From contig JOBE01000058.1 of the NCBI GenBank assembly GCA_000717735.1, positions 1 through 63,896 of the forward strand: a DNA stretch of 63,896 nucleotides, in the 5' to 3' direction. How positions within the stretch are numbered: position 1 is the first letter of the stretch; each line of letters begins with the position of its first letter. Source of the DNA: Streptomyces griseoluteus (lineage in GTDB: Bacteria > Actinomycetota > Actinomycetes > Streptomycetales > Streptomycetaceae). The translations under genes and the position numbers were made by a program. This document shows, piece by piece, positions 32,892-40,674 of the stretch. The notes beneath the pieces are model-generated. The model saw only the letters and a list, made by a program, of their open reading frames with translations. It did no database searches and had not been told where the DNA came from.

Positions 32892-33776
32892 ATGAACGAC
32901 ACCACCACCACACCTGTGACAGTCATCGGACTCGGGCTGATGGGCCGGGCACTCGCCGGCGCCTTCCTGAGGGCCGGGCACCCCACGACCGTTTGGAACA
33001 GGACGTCCGCCAAGGCCGACCGGCTCGTGGCCGAGGGCGCGCTGCGGGCGGCGACGGTCGGCGACGCGGTCGCGGCCGGCGGTCTGACGATCATCTGCGT
33101 CACCGACTACCCGGCCGTGCGCGAGCTGCTCGGCGCGAGCGACGTCGCCCTGGACGGCGCGACCCTCGTCAACCTGACCTCGGGCGACTCGGCCCAGGCC
33201 AGGGAGACGGCCCGCTGGGCAGGGGAGCGGGGTGCCCGCTACCTGGACGGCGCCGTCATGGCCGTCCCGCCGGTGATCGGGACCGCCGACGCGGTGATCC
33301 TGCACAGCGGGCCGCCCGCGGTCTTCGAGGCGCACGCGTCCACGCTCGGCGCGCTCGGCACCGTCACCCACCTCGGCGAGGACCCCGGCCTCGCGTCCCT
33401 GTACGACGTGGCCGGCCTCGCCATGATGTGGAGCGTCCTGAACGCCTGGCTCCAGGGCACCGCTCTGCTCAGGACGGCCGGCGTCGACGCCAGGACGTAC
33501 GCGCCGTTCGCGCGGCAGATCGCCGCCGGGGTCGCCGAGTGGCTGCCCGGGTACGCCGAGCAGGTCGACAGCGGCTCCTTCCCCGCCGAGGTGGCGGCCC
33601 TGGAGACCGACGTACGGGCGATGGCGCACCTCGTCGAGGAGAGCGAGGCCGCCGGGATCAACGCCGAACTGCCCAGGCTGCTCAAGGCGATGGCGGACCG
33701 CTCGGTCGCCGCCGGGCACGGCAAGGAGCAGTACCCGGTGCTGATCGAGGAGTTCGTCACGCCCCGGGACGCCTGA
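32892..33776 (+). CDS. 6-phosphogluconate dehydrogenase-like NAD(P) oxidoreductase (imine-reductase-like)
   Basis: A 294-residue protein; ATG 32892 fits the promoter, and ATG 32871 is upstream and in frame but lies within the operator. The Rossmann fold begins VTVIGLGLMGRALAGAFLRAGH, with NRT at the cofactor ribose site suggesting NADPH. LVNLTSGDS follows, then a helical C-terminal half with LLRTAGVD. This length and the GLMG pattern match the beta-hydroxyacid dehydrogenase/imine reductase group; the Lys used by hydroxyacid dehydrogenases is not evident, which favours the imine-reductase branch. Confidence 0.82.
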   Translation: MNDTTTTPVTVIGLGLMGRALAGAFLRAGHPTTVWNRTSAKADRLVAEGALRAATVGDAVAAGGLTIICVTDYPAVRELLGASDVALDGATLVNLTSGDSAQARETARWAGERGARYLDGAVMAVPPVIGTADAVILHSGPPAVFEAHASTLGALGTVTHLGEDPGLASLYDVAGLAMMWSVLNAWLQGTALLRTAGVDARTYAPFARQIAAGVAEWLPGYAEQVDSGSFPAEVAALETDVRAMAHLVEESEAAGINAELPRLLKAMADRSVAAGHGKEQYPVLIEEFVTPRDA

Positions 33777-33780
33777 CGGA

Positions 33781-34003
33781 GCCCGGCATGACCCGGACGG
33801 CAGGCCCTGGGGTCTTTCGTTTGGATCAGGCCGGATCAGGGAGCGGGGTCCGGTGCATGGGGTCTCCCCAGGCCCGCAGGGCCTGGGGGACGCCTCGCGA
33901 GACGGAGGAGGGCGCCATGGCGGAGCCATGGCGACCGACGACAACGCGGCGAGGCGCGGCGCCAGGGCCCGCGAGCCCGGCATGATCCAAACGAGAGGCC
34001 CTA
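33781..34003. mobile_element. MITE-like element with terminal inverted repeats, abutting a second diverged end
   Basis: The left end GTCTTTCGTTTGGATCAGGC (33812-33831) and the right end GGCATGATCCAAACGAGAGG (33979-33998) are inverted copies. About 190 bases lie between the outer edges, and no transposase is encoded. The interior holds two perfect hairpins (33866-33888 and 33913-33933). The right edge is a CTAG (34001-34004) whose CTA provides the TAG stop of the zinc-ribbon gene. Bases 33781-33808 are a further, diverged copy of the right end placed just before the left edge. The whole gap from 33777 to 34000 is thus element sequence. Confidence 0.75.
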
Positions 34004-34879
34004 GACGCACCACCAGAGGAAGCGGGTGCAGGTCGGGGACGGCGTCGGGGTCGGGGTCGGGGTGGTGGCGGTCGGGGCGGGGCCCGTGGTCGAGGGGGCG
34101 GGGCCGCCGGTCGTCGCCGAGGGGGACGGTGTCCCGTCGTCCGCCGTGGCCGAGGGGGTCGCGGTGGGCGTGGCGGACGGGGTCGCCGGGTCGGTGGCGG
34201 TCGGCGATCCCGCGGGGGCGCCCTCTCCCCCGCTTCCTGTACCGGATCCCGTACCCGTACCCGTACCGGATCCCGTACCTGGTCCTGATCCCGCGCCCGC
34301 GCTGGATCCCTCGGCCGGGCGGCCCGTGGCCGGGGCCGCGCTCACGTGGCGGGGGCGCGTCGACGTCTCCGAGGCGACCGGGGACGGGCCCGAGCCGTCC
34401 GGGAGGTCGCTCGCGACGGGCTCGGGGGACAGCGTGACCTCGGGGACGTCCTGCTCCTCGACGGCCGACGCGGCGCCCAGGGCCACCGGCTCCTCCAGGG
34501 CCATGCGCACCAGGCTCAGCGTCCCGGCGGCGAGCACCAGGCCGAGGGTTCCCACCAGGACCGTACGGGTACGGCCTCCCCGCGCCCTTCTGCCCCTGCG
34601 CGTGGCGGCGCGCCCCTTGGCGGCCGAGCGTCCACGGGCGGCGCGACGGCCGCCGGGGGCCGGGCGCGGGCGCTCGACGACGTCGAGTTCGTAGACGTGC
34701 TCGGACCCGACGGGCCGGACGGGCTCGACCTGATCGACCTGCTGGGTCGGCTGAGTCGGGTACGTCGGCTGGACGGGTATATGGGGGGTCTCGTACCGCA
34801 GTTCCTCGACGGGAGTCCCGCACCCGGCACAGGCGAGGGCCCCGTTGAGATGCCGCCGGCACGCGTGGCAGTAGTCCAT
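34001..34879 (-). CDS. Zinc-ribbon membrane protein with Pro/Thr/Ser/Gly-rich exterior
   Basis: A 292-residue protein of unknown function. Residues 4-22 form a two-CxxC zinc ribbon (CHACRRHLNGALACAGC). A proline-rich segment and a very basic stretch (about 75-105) follow, then one membrane segment (about 107-127). The outer half is a long low-complexity Thr/Pro/Ser/Gly region with GTGTGTG repeats, ending in CTRFLWWCV. The cytoplasmic ribbon plus disordered exterior suggests a signalling or scaffold role. It is divergent from mbl. The stop codon is supplied by the CTAG at an element edge. Confidence 0.8.
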   Translation of the reverse strand: MDYCHACRRHLNGALACAGCGTPVEELRYETPHIPVQPTYPTQPTQQVDQVEPVRPVGSEHVYELDVVERPRPAPGGRRAARGRSAAKGRAATRRGRRARGGRTRTVLVGTLGLVLAAGTLSLVRMALEEPVALGAASAVEEQDVPEVTLSPEPVASDLPDGSGPSPVASETSTRPRHVSAAPATGRPAEGSSAGAGSGPGTGSGTGTGTGSGTGSGGEGAPAGSPTATDPATPSATPTATPSATADDGTPSPSATTGGPAPSTTGPAPTATTPTPTPTPSPTCTRFLWWCV

Positions 34880-35131
34880 GGGGCCCGCAGGCTATGCGTC
34901 CCAGCACTTCCCCAGGTAGGCGCGGAAGTGAGGATCCTGTGAGGAATCCGCAGGTCGACGGCGGTGCGTCGTGATTCTCCCGCTTCGGGGCTTCCTGGCT
35001 GCCCGTCCCTCAGCAGCCCCGGGCGGCGCATCCCAGCGCGCGCCGCGCCGCGGACGGCCGGACGATGCGAACAGGACCGTGAAACGCGAAACGCCCCGCC
35101 CGTGCCAGCACCGCACCCCGGAGGATCCGCC
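34880..35131. promoter_or_regulatory. Divergent gap between the zinc-ribbon gene and mbl
   Basis: 252 bases that must hold promoters for both genes. A GGAGG ribosome site (35119-35123) precedes mbl. No clear operator, hairpin or small gene is visible. Confidence 0.4.
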
Positions 35132-36193
35132 GTGACCGTCAGCCTGGAGCAGCTGCGTCGTTGCCATGTCGCCGTCGACCTGGGTGCCGCCCGCACCCGG
35201 GTCTTCGTCAAGGGCGCCGGACTCGTCGTCGACGAGCCGAGCGTCGCCGCCGTCAACACCCGTACCGGAGCGCTGATCGCCGTCGGCGCGCTGGCCGAGA
35301 AGATGACCGGCCGCACCCCCGACTACATCCGGGTCGTCAGACCCGTGTCGGGCGGCACGGTCGTCGACATCGAGATGGCGCAGCGGATGCTGCGTCACCT
35401 CCTCGGCGAGAAGCTCCGCCGCCAGCTGCGCCGCAAGCCCCGGCTGCGCGCCGCCGCCTGCACCCCGCACGACAGTGACCCGCTCGCGCAGCGCGCCGCC
35501 GTGGAGACCCTCGTCGGTCTCGGGGCGCGCCGGGTCGAGCTGGTCGACACGCTGATCGCGGCGGCCGTGGGCTGCGGCCTTCCGGTGGAGCAGCCGACGG
35601 CGACCATGATCATGGTGTGCGGGGCGGCGACCACGCAGGTCGCGGTGCTCTCGCTCGGCGCGATCGTCACGGCGGAGCGGATGCCGGTCGGCGGCGACGC
35701 CATCGACCACGCCGTCATCCAGCACCTGCGCCACCACCACGAGCTGATGCTGCCGAGCCAGTCGGTGCGTCCGCTGCAGCTGGCCCTCAGCGGGAACGGC
35801 CTGACGCCGCACGGCCCCGCCTGGACCGAGATCCACGGCCGGGACGTCGCGACGGGCCTCGCCCGTTCGGTGACCGTCGACACCGCCGCCGTACGGGAGG
35901 CGATCCACACGCCGCTGACGGCGGTCCTCGACGGCATCGGGAAGGTGCTGCGGGACTGCCCGCCTGATCTGGTGGCCGACCTCGCGGACCGCGGGATCAT
36001 GATGGTGGGCGGCAGCGCCCTGCTGCCGGGCCTCGACCAGATGCTGCGCGAGGCGACCGGCATGCCGGTGCACATCGCGGAACGCCCGGACGTGTGCGCG
36101 GTGCTGGGGCTCGGGGCGATGCTGGAGGGCAAGGTGCAGCCGATGATCCTCGACCCGCTGGCGGAGCGTGACCCGCTGGCCGACGAGGACTGA
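35132..36193 (+). CDS. mbl: Mbl, MreB-like actin homologue
   Basis: A 353-residue actin-fold protein starting at GTG 35132, 8 bases after GGAGG. The phosphate-1 loop reads VAVDLGAARTRVFVKG, phosphate-2 is MIMVCGAATTQVAVLS, and the adenosine motif is IMMVGGSALLPGLDQML. The hydrophobic membrane-binding patch is not obvious. It corresponds to the short Streptomyces Mbl (SCO2451 type), which works with MreB in spore-wall assembly rather than in rod elongation. The Cys-rich CTPHDSD segment replaces the usual MreB helix. Confidence 0.88.
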   Translation: MTVSLEQLRRCHVAVDLGAARTRVFVKGAGLVVDEPSVAAVNTRTGALIAVGALAEKMTGRTPDYIRVVRPVSGGTVVDIEMAQRMLRHLLGEKLRRQLRRKPRLRAAACTPHDSDPLAQRAAVETLVGLGARRVELVDTLIAAAVGCGLPVEQPTATMIMVCGAATTQVAVLSLGAIVTAERMPVGGDAIDHAVIQHLRHHHELMLPSQSVRPLQLALSGNGLTPHGPAWTEIHGRDVATGLARSVTVDTAAVREAIHTPLTAVLDGIGKVLRDCPPDLVADLADRGIMMVGGSALLPGLDQMLREATGMPVHIAERPDVCAVLGLGAMLEGKVQPMILDPLAERDPLADED

Positions 36194-36213
36194 CCCCCGG
36201 CGACCCGGAAAAC

Positions 36214-36269
36214 GAACCGGCCGAATCGAACCGGCCGGAACGAACCGGCCGGAACGAACTGACGAAACG
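36214..36269. repeat. 14-base tandem repeats upstream of the GAF kinase
   Basis: Four consecutive units at 36214, 36228, 36242 and 36256. The second and third are identical (GAACCGGCCGGAAC), the first differs at two positions and the fourth is decayed. Each unit contains a self-complementary CCGGCCGG or CGGCCG core. They end 25 bases before the kinase ATG, so they may bind a regulator. Confidence 0.7.
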
Positions 36270-36294
36270 ACCCGATTCGTATGACGATGAGACC

Positions 36295-37752
36295 ATGACG
36301 ATCATGGACGAGGGCAGGGACGAGGACAGGGACGAGAGCACCGACTCGGACCCGGAGGACGGCCCCCGCCTGCCCATGCTGCTCGAAGCGGTCCTCAGCG
36401 TCGGCACGGACCTCGAACTCCGCACCACCCTCCAGCACATCGTGGACTCCGCCACCGAGCTGACCGGGGCCCGCTACGGCGCGCTCGGGGTCGTCGACCC
36501 CGAGCGCCGCCGGCTCACCGAACTCTTCACCTGCGGCTTGCCCGAGGAGGAGCGGCAGCGCGTCGGCCGCCTCCCCGACGACCCCACCGGGCTGCTCGAC
36601 GTCCCGATCCGCGTCCACACCGAGGTCTTCGGCCATCTGTACCTCGCCGAGAGGCGCACGGGCGGTTTCACCGAGGAGGACCTCGGCCTGCTCCGCGTCC
36701 TCGCCTCGCAGGCCGGGATCGCCATCGGCAACGCCCGTCTGTACGAGACCGCCCGGCAGCGGGAGCGCTGGATCGAGGGCGCGGCGGCGGTGACCACGGC
36801 CCTGCTGACCGGCGCGTCCGCCGAGAACGCCCTGATGACCGTGGCCGAGCGGGCCCGGATCCTCGCCGGCGCCTCGGCGGGGGTGGTCCTCCAGCCCACC
36901 ACGGAGGGCGGGATGGAGATCGTCGCCGCGTCGACGACGGACGACCCGGGCGATCTGGTCGGTACGACGATCGCGCCCGGCTCCCCCGTCCTCGTCCAAC
37001 TGCTCGGCGGGGAGCCGGTGTTCGTCGAGGACTCGGCCACCGATCCCCGGATGACCACCCATGTGCGGTCCCGTTTCGGCCCGTCGATGATGCTGCCGCT
37101 GCAGAGCGGCGGGAAGCTCATCGGCACCCTTGCTCTCCCCCGGCGGCGCGGCGACCTCCCCTACACGGCGGTGGACCGGCTCCTCGCCTCGCAGTTCGCC
37201 TCGCAGGCGGCGCTCGCGCTCGTCCTGGCGGACGCGCGGCACGACCGGGAGCGGCTCGCGGTGTTCGAGGACCGCGACCGGATCGCCCGCGATCTGCACG
37301 ACCTGGTCGTCCAGCGGCTGTTCGCGACGGAGATGATGCTGGAGTCCACCCGGCGGCGGGCGGCCGGTTCCGCCGACGAGAACGAACTCCTCGGCCGGGC
37401 GGTGGACGAGCTGGACTCCACGATCCAGGAGGTCCGCACGACCATCTTCGCGCTCCAGCAGCCGCCCGCGGACGCGCCGGCGTCCTTCCGCGGCAAGGTG
37501 CTCAGGGAGACCGGCGGGGCCGCTGCCCTGCTCGGCTTCCAGCCGTCCGTGCACTTCTCCGGCGCGGTCGACACCCTCGTGGACGAGGAGTCGGAGGGGA
37601 AGCTCCTCGGCGCCCTGCGCGGGGCGCTCGCGGCGGCGCACCGGCGGTCCGGGATCGGGGCGATCACGGTCGAGGTGTCGGCCGGCGGCGGGGGCGTCCG
37701 TCTCCGGGTCGAGGACGACGGCACCCCGCCGACTATGGTGACCTGGCCGTAG
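36295..37752 (+). CDS. GAF-GAF sensor kinase (DevS/DosT-like) with degenerate ATPase domain
   Basis: A 485-residue cytoplasmic protein. Two GAF domains (about 30-170 and 185-335) precede a HisKA_3 region with the H box ARDLHDLVVQRLFAT. The ATP-binding part looks incomplete: the N box position reads GALRGALAAAHRR, lacking the usual Glu and Asn, and the protein ends VEDDGTPPTMVTWP without a G box. DevS-type kinases usually run about 80 residues longer. It may be truncated, act as a dimer partner, or bind ligand only. GAF-A haem ligands cannot be confirmed. No cognate regulator gene is in the window; a NarK-type transporter follows. Confidence 0.75.
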   Translation: MTIMDEGRDEDRDESTDSDPEDGPRLPMLLEAVLSVGTDLELRTTLQHIVDSATELTGARYGALGVVDPERRRLTELFTCGLPEEERQRVGRLPDDPTGLLDVPIRVHTEVFGHLYLAERRTGGFTEEDLGLLRVLASQAGIAIGNARLYETARQRERWIEGAAAVTTALLTGASAENALMTVAERARILAGASAGVVLQPTTEGGMEIVAASTTDDPGDLVGTTIAPGSPVLVQLLGGEPVFVEDSATDPRMTTHVRSRFGPSMMLPLQSGGKLIGTLALPRRRGDLPYTAVDRLLASQFASQAALALVLADARHDRERLAVFEDRDRIARDLHDLVVQRLFATEMMLESTRRRAAGSADENELLGRAVDELDSTIQEVRTTIFALQQPPADAPASFRGKVLRETGGAAALLGFQPSVHFSGAVDTLVDEESEGKLLGALRGALAAAHRRSGIGAITVEVSAGGGGVRLRVEDDGTPPTMVTWP

Positions 37753-37837
37753 GCCCCGGAGGAAGGCACTCGGACGGGCCGGTGCGCGCGGGTACCCGTA
37801 CGGAGCAGCCCGGCGCGCCGCCCCCGCCGCCCGGATC

Positions 37838-39085
37838 TTGACTGGAGGCGTGACGACCGAGAGCACGCCCCCGACAGCGGCGGCGTACCGCAATCTGGCG
37901 ACGGCCACCGTCGGCTTCACGCTCACCTTCTGGGCGTGGGACCTGATCGCGCCGATCGCGAGCTGGTACGGCGACCGGCTCGAACTCAGCTCCTTCCAGC
38001 AGTCGCTGCTCGTCGCCGTCCCCGTCCTGGTCGGCTCGGTCGGACGCATTCCGGCCGGGGCGCTGACGGACCGCTACGGGGCGAAGCTGATGTTCCCGCT
38101 CGTCTCCGCCCTCACGATCATCCCCGTGCTGCTCCTCATCGTGGTCAAGGACAGCTACGGCCTGCTGCTGGTGGTCGCCTTCCTCCTGGGCCTCGGCGGC
38201 ACGACGTTCGCCATCGGCATCCCGCTGGTCAACTCCTGGTTCCCGCCCGAGAAGCGCGGCCTTGCGCTCGGGGTGTTCGGCATGGGCATGGGCGGTGTGG
38301 CGCTCTCCGGCTACTTCACGCCCCGCATCGCCGAGCACGGCGAGAACCTGCCGTTCATCGTGGTGGCCGTCGCGCTCGCGGCGTACGCGGTGCTCGCCGC
38401 GCTCCTCATCACGGACCGGCCCGACCGGCCCGTGCCGACGGAGTCGCTCGGGACCCGGCTGCGTTCGGCGGGCCGGCTGCGGGTGACGTGGGAGCTGTCG
38501 GCGCTGTACGCGATCGGCTTCGGCGGCATCGTGGCGTTCGGCGTCTACCTGCCGACGTACCTGAAGACCTGGTACGAGCTCGACCCGACGGACGCGGGCA
38601 CGAAGGCGGCCGGGTTCGCCCTGGTCACGGTGGTCTTCCGGCCGATCGGCGGCTGGCTGTCGGACCGGGTCCATCCGGCGCTCGTCACGGCCGTCGCGCT
38701 CGGCACGGTCGCCCTGCTCGCGATCGTCCAGGCCTTCGACCCGCCGCTGAACCCGGGCGGCACGACCGCCCTGCTCATCATGGCGGCCGGGCTCGGCACG
38801 GCGAGCGGCTCCGTCTTCGCCCTGGTCTCCCAGGTCACCCCGCAGGCCAAGGTGGGCAGCGTGACGGGGATCGTCGGCGCGATGGGCGGGCTCGGCGGCT
38901 TCCTGCCGCCGCTGGTGATGGGCGCGATCTACAGCTCCAAGGGCTCGTACTCGATCGGCTTCATGCTGCTGTCCGACCTGGCGCTCGCGGGCTGTGTGTA
39001 CGCGTACGGGCGGATGCGCGGAATCCGGCCGGACGGCGGGGAGCCGACGCCGGAAGCGACGAAGGTCACGGCCGGCAGGCCCTGA
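37838..39085 (+). CDS. NarK-type MFS nitrate/nitrite transporter
   Basis: A 415-residue protein with 12 membrane segments. The family motifs VGSVGRIPAGALTDRYG and a glycine-rich stretch (VFGMGMGGVALSGY) are characteristic of nitrate/nitrite porters, as is the second half (GFALVTVVFRPIGGWLSDR) with its conserved Arg. The start is uncertain: TTG 37838 is the furthest, while GTG 37850 has GGAGG too close. Location after a DevS-like kinase recalls the hypoxia-linked narK2 arrangement, but that link is inference. Confidence 0.85.
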   Translation: MTGGVTTESTPPTAAAYRNLATATVGFTLTFWAWDLIAPIASWYGDRLELSSFQQSLLVAVPVLVGSVGRIPAGALTDRYGAKLMFPLVSALTIIPVLLLIVVKDSYGLLLVVAFLLGLGGTTFAIGIPLVNSWFPPEKRGLALGVFGMGMGGVALSGYFTPRIAEHGENLPFIVVAVALAAYAVLAALLITDRPDRPVPTESLGTRLRSAGRLRVTWELSALYAIGFGGIVAFGVYLPTYLKTWYELDPTDAGTKAAGFALVTVVFRPIGGWLSDRVHPALVTAVALGTVALLAIVQAFDPPLNPGGTTALLIMAAGLGTASGSVFALVSQVTPQAKVGSVTGIVGAMGGLGGFLPPLVMGAIYSSKGSYSIGFMLLSDLALAGCVYAYGRMRGIRPDGGEPTPEATKVTAGRP

Positions 39086-39163
39086 CAGCCCGGCGGAACG
39101 TACTCCTCACCCCGGAGAATGCTCCCCGGCAACCCTCGACCTCGACCCCGAGGAGTACGACCG

Positions 39164-40612
39164 GTGAGTGCGCTCTTCCCGGCCCTTGCGGCCCCTTCCG
39201 CCCGGCCCGCGCTGCGTTTCGGCACGGACACCCTGACGTACGAGGAACTGGCGCGGGCCGCCGGGGCCCTGGCGGCCCGGATCGGAGGCGCGGGGCGGGT
39301 CGCCGTCCGGGCCACGCCGACCGCGCACACGGCGGTCGCGGTGGTCGCCGCCCTGATGGCGGGCGTGCCCGCCGTACCGCTCAATCCGCGGACGGGAGAG
39401 CGGGAGCTGGCGCACATCCTCGGCGACAGCGAGCCCACGGTGGTCCTCGCCGGGCCCGGGGACGAACTGCCCGCCGGTCTCGCGGGGCTTCCCCGGATCG
39501 ACGTGGCCCTCACCGGGCCCGCCGGGCCCCTTCCCGTGGAACCGGCCGCCCCCGAGTCCCCCGCCCTCATCGTCTACACGTCCGGCACCACCGGCCCGCC
39601 GAAGGGGGTCGTCCTGTCCCGGCGGGCGATCGGCGCGTCCCTCGACGCGCTCGCCGACGCCTGGTCCTGGACGGCCGACGACGTCCTCGTGCACGCGCTG
39701 CCGCTGTTCCACGTCCACGGGCTGATCCTCGGGATCCTGGGGCCGCTGCGGCGGGGCGGCGAGGTGCGGCACCTGGGCGCGTTCTCGGCGGAGGGCGTGG
39801 CGCGGGAGCTGGGCGCCGGGGGCGGCACCATGCTGTTCGGCGTACCGACCATGTACCACCGCCTTGCGGACGCGCTCGCCGACGACCCGGCGCTCGTCGC
39901 GGCGATGGCGGGCTCGCGGCTCCTCGTGTCGGGTTCGGCGGCGCTGCCGGTCCACGACCACGAGCGGATCACGGCGGCGACGGGCCGGACGGTGGTGGAG
40001 CGGTACGGGATGACCGAGACGCTCATGAACACCAGCGTGCGGCCGGGCGCCGGGCCGCGCCCCGGGACCGTCGGGACCCCGCTCGCGGGGGTCGACCTGC
40101 GGCTCGTGGACGAGGACGGCTCCGTACTGAAGGAGCTGGACGGGGAGACGGTCGGCGAGGTGCAGGTGCGGGGCCCGAACCTGTTCTCCGGCTATCTCAA
40201 CCGGCCGGAGGCGACGGCGGAGGCCTTCGACGGCGACTGGTTCCGCACCGGCGACATGGCGGTCCGGGAAGCGGACGGGGCGGTGCGTCTGGTGGGCCGC
40301 AAGGCCACCGACCTGATCAAGAGCGGCGGCTACAAGATCGGGGCGGGCGAGATAGAGAACGCCCTCCTCGACCACCCCGGCATACGCGAGGTGGCCGTCA
40401 CCGGTGAGCCCGACCCGGACCTGGGCGAGCGGATCGTGGCCTGGGTGGTGCCGTCGGACGCGTCGGCGCCCCCGGCGGCGGCGGAGCTCGCCGATCACGT
40501 GGCGCGCCTCCTCGCCCCGCACAAGCGGCCCCGGACGGTGCGCTATCTCGACGCGCTGCCCCGCAACGACATGGGCAAGGTCCTGAAGAAGGCGCTCCCC
40601 GCAGGGAGTTGA
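39164..40612 (+). CDS. matB: Malonyl-CoA synthetase MatB
   Basis: A 482-residue adenylate-forming ligase that makes malonyl-CoA (and often methylmalonyl-CoA) from the free acid, CoA and ATP, feeding fatty acid and polyketide synthesis. GTG 39164 follows GAGGAG by 8 bases. Motifs: the P-loop VYTSGTTGPPKG, FGVPTMYHR with the Arg that binds the second carboxylate in MatB enzymes, ERYGMTETLMN, FRTGD, and the C-terminal Lys in NDMGKVLKK. Overall resemblance to S. coelicolor MatB (SCO2444) is strong from memory. It ends at a large terminator. Confidence 0.88.
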   Translation: MSALFPALAAPSARPALRFGTDTLTYEELARAAGALAARIGGAGRVAVRATPTAHTAVAVVAALMAGVPAVPLNPRTGERELAHILGDSEPTVVLAGPGDELPAGLAGLPRIDVALTGPAGPLPVEPAAPESPALIVYTSGTTGPPKGVVLSRRAIGASLDALADAWSWTADDVLVHALPLFHVHGLILGILGPLRRGGEVRHLGAFSAEGVARELGAGGGTMLFGVPTMYHRLADALADDPALVAAMAGSRLLVSGSAALPVHDHERITAATGRTVVERYGMTETLMNTSVRPGAGPRPGTVGTPLAGVDLRLVDEDGSVLKELDGETVGEVQVRGPNLFSGYLNRPEATAEAFDGDWFRTGDMAVREADGAVRLVGRKATDLIKSGGYKIGAGEIENALLDHPGIREVAVTGEPDPDLGERIVAWVVPSDASAPPAAAELADHVARLLAPHKRPRTVRYLDALPRNDMGKVLKKALPAGS

Positions 40613-40621
40613 CCGCCGAAA

Positions 40622-40658
40622 GGCCGGGCCCCCTTCCTCGCGGGAAGGGGGCCCGGCC
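40622..40658. terminator. Bidirectional terminator between matB and the subtilase gene
   Basis: A perfect 16-base stem (40622-40637 with 40643-40658) and a 5-base loop in the convergent gap. Confidence 0.88.
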
Positions 40659-40674
40659 CTGAGCGTGTCGAGCG

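Noticed and set aside
33781..34003. Possible complete insertion sequence
   Set aside because: The element is only about 200 bases with no transposase frame; a non-autonomous MITE-like element fits better.
36214..36269. Possible CRISPR-like array
   Set aside because: The 14-base units are directly adjacent with no spacers, and no cas gene is in the window.
35395..38049. An 884-codon minus-strand frame across mbl, the GAF kinase and the transporter
   Set aside because: It opposes three well-supported genes and shows no domain.
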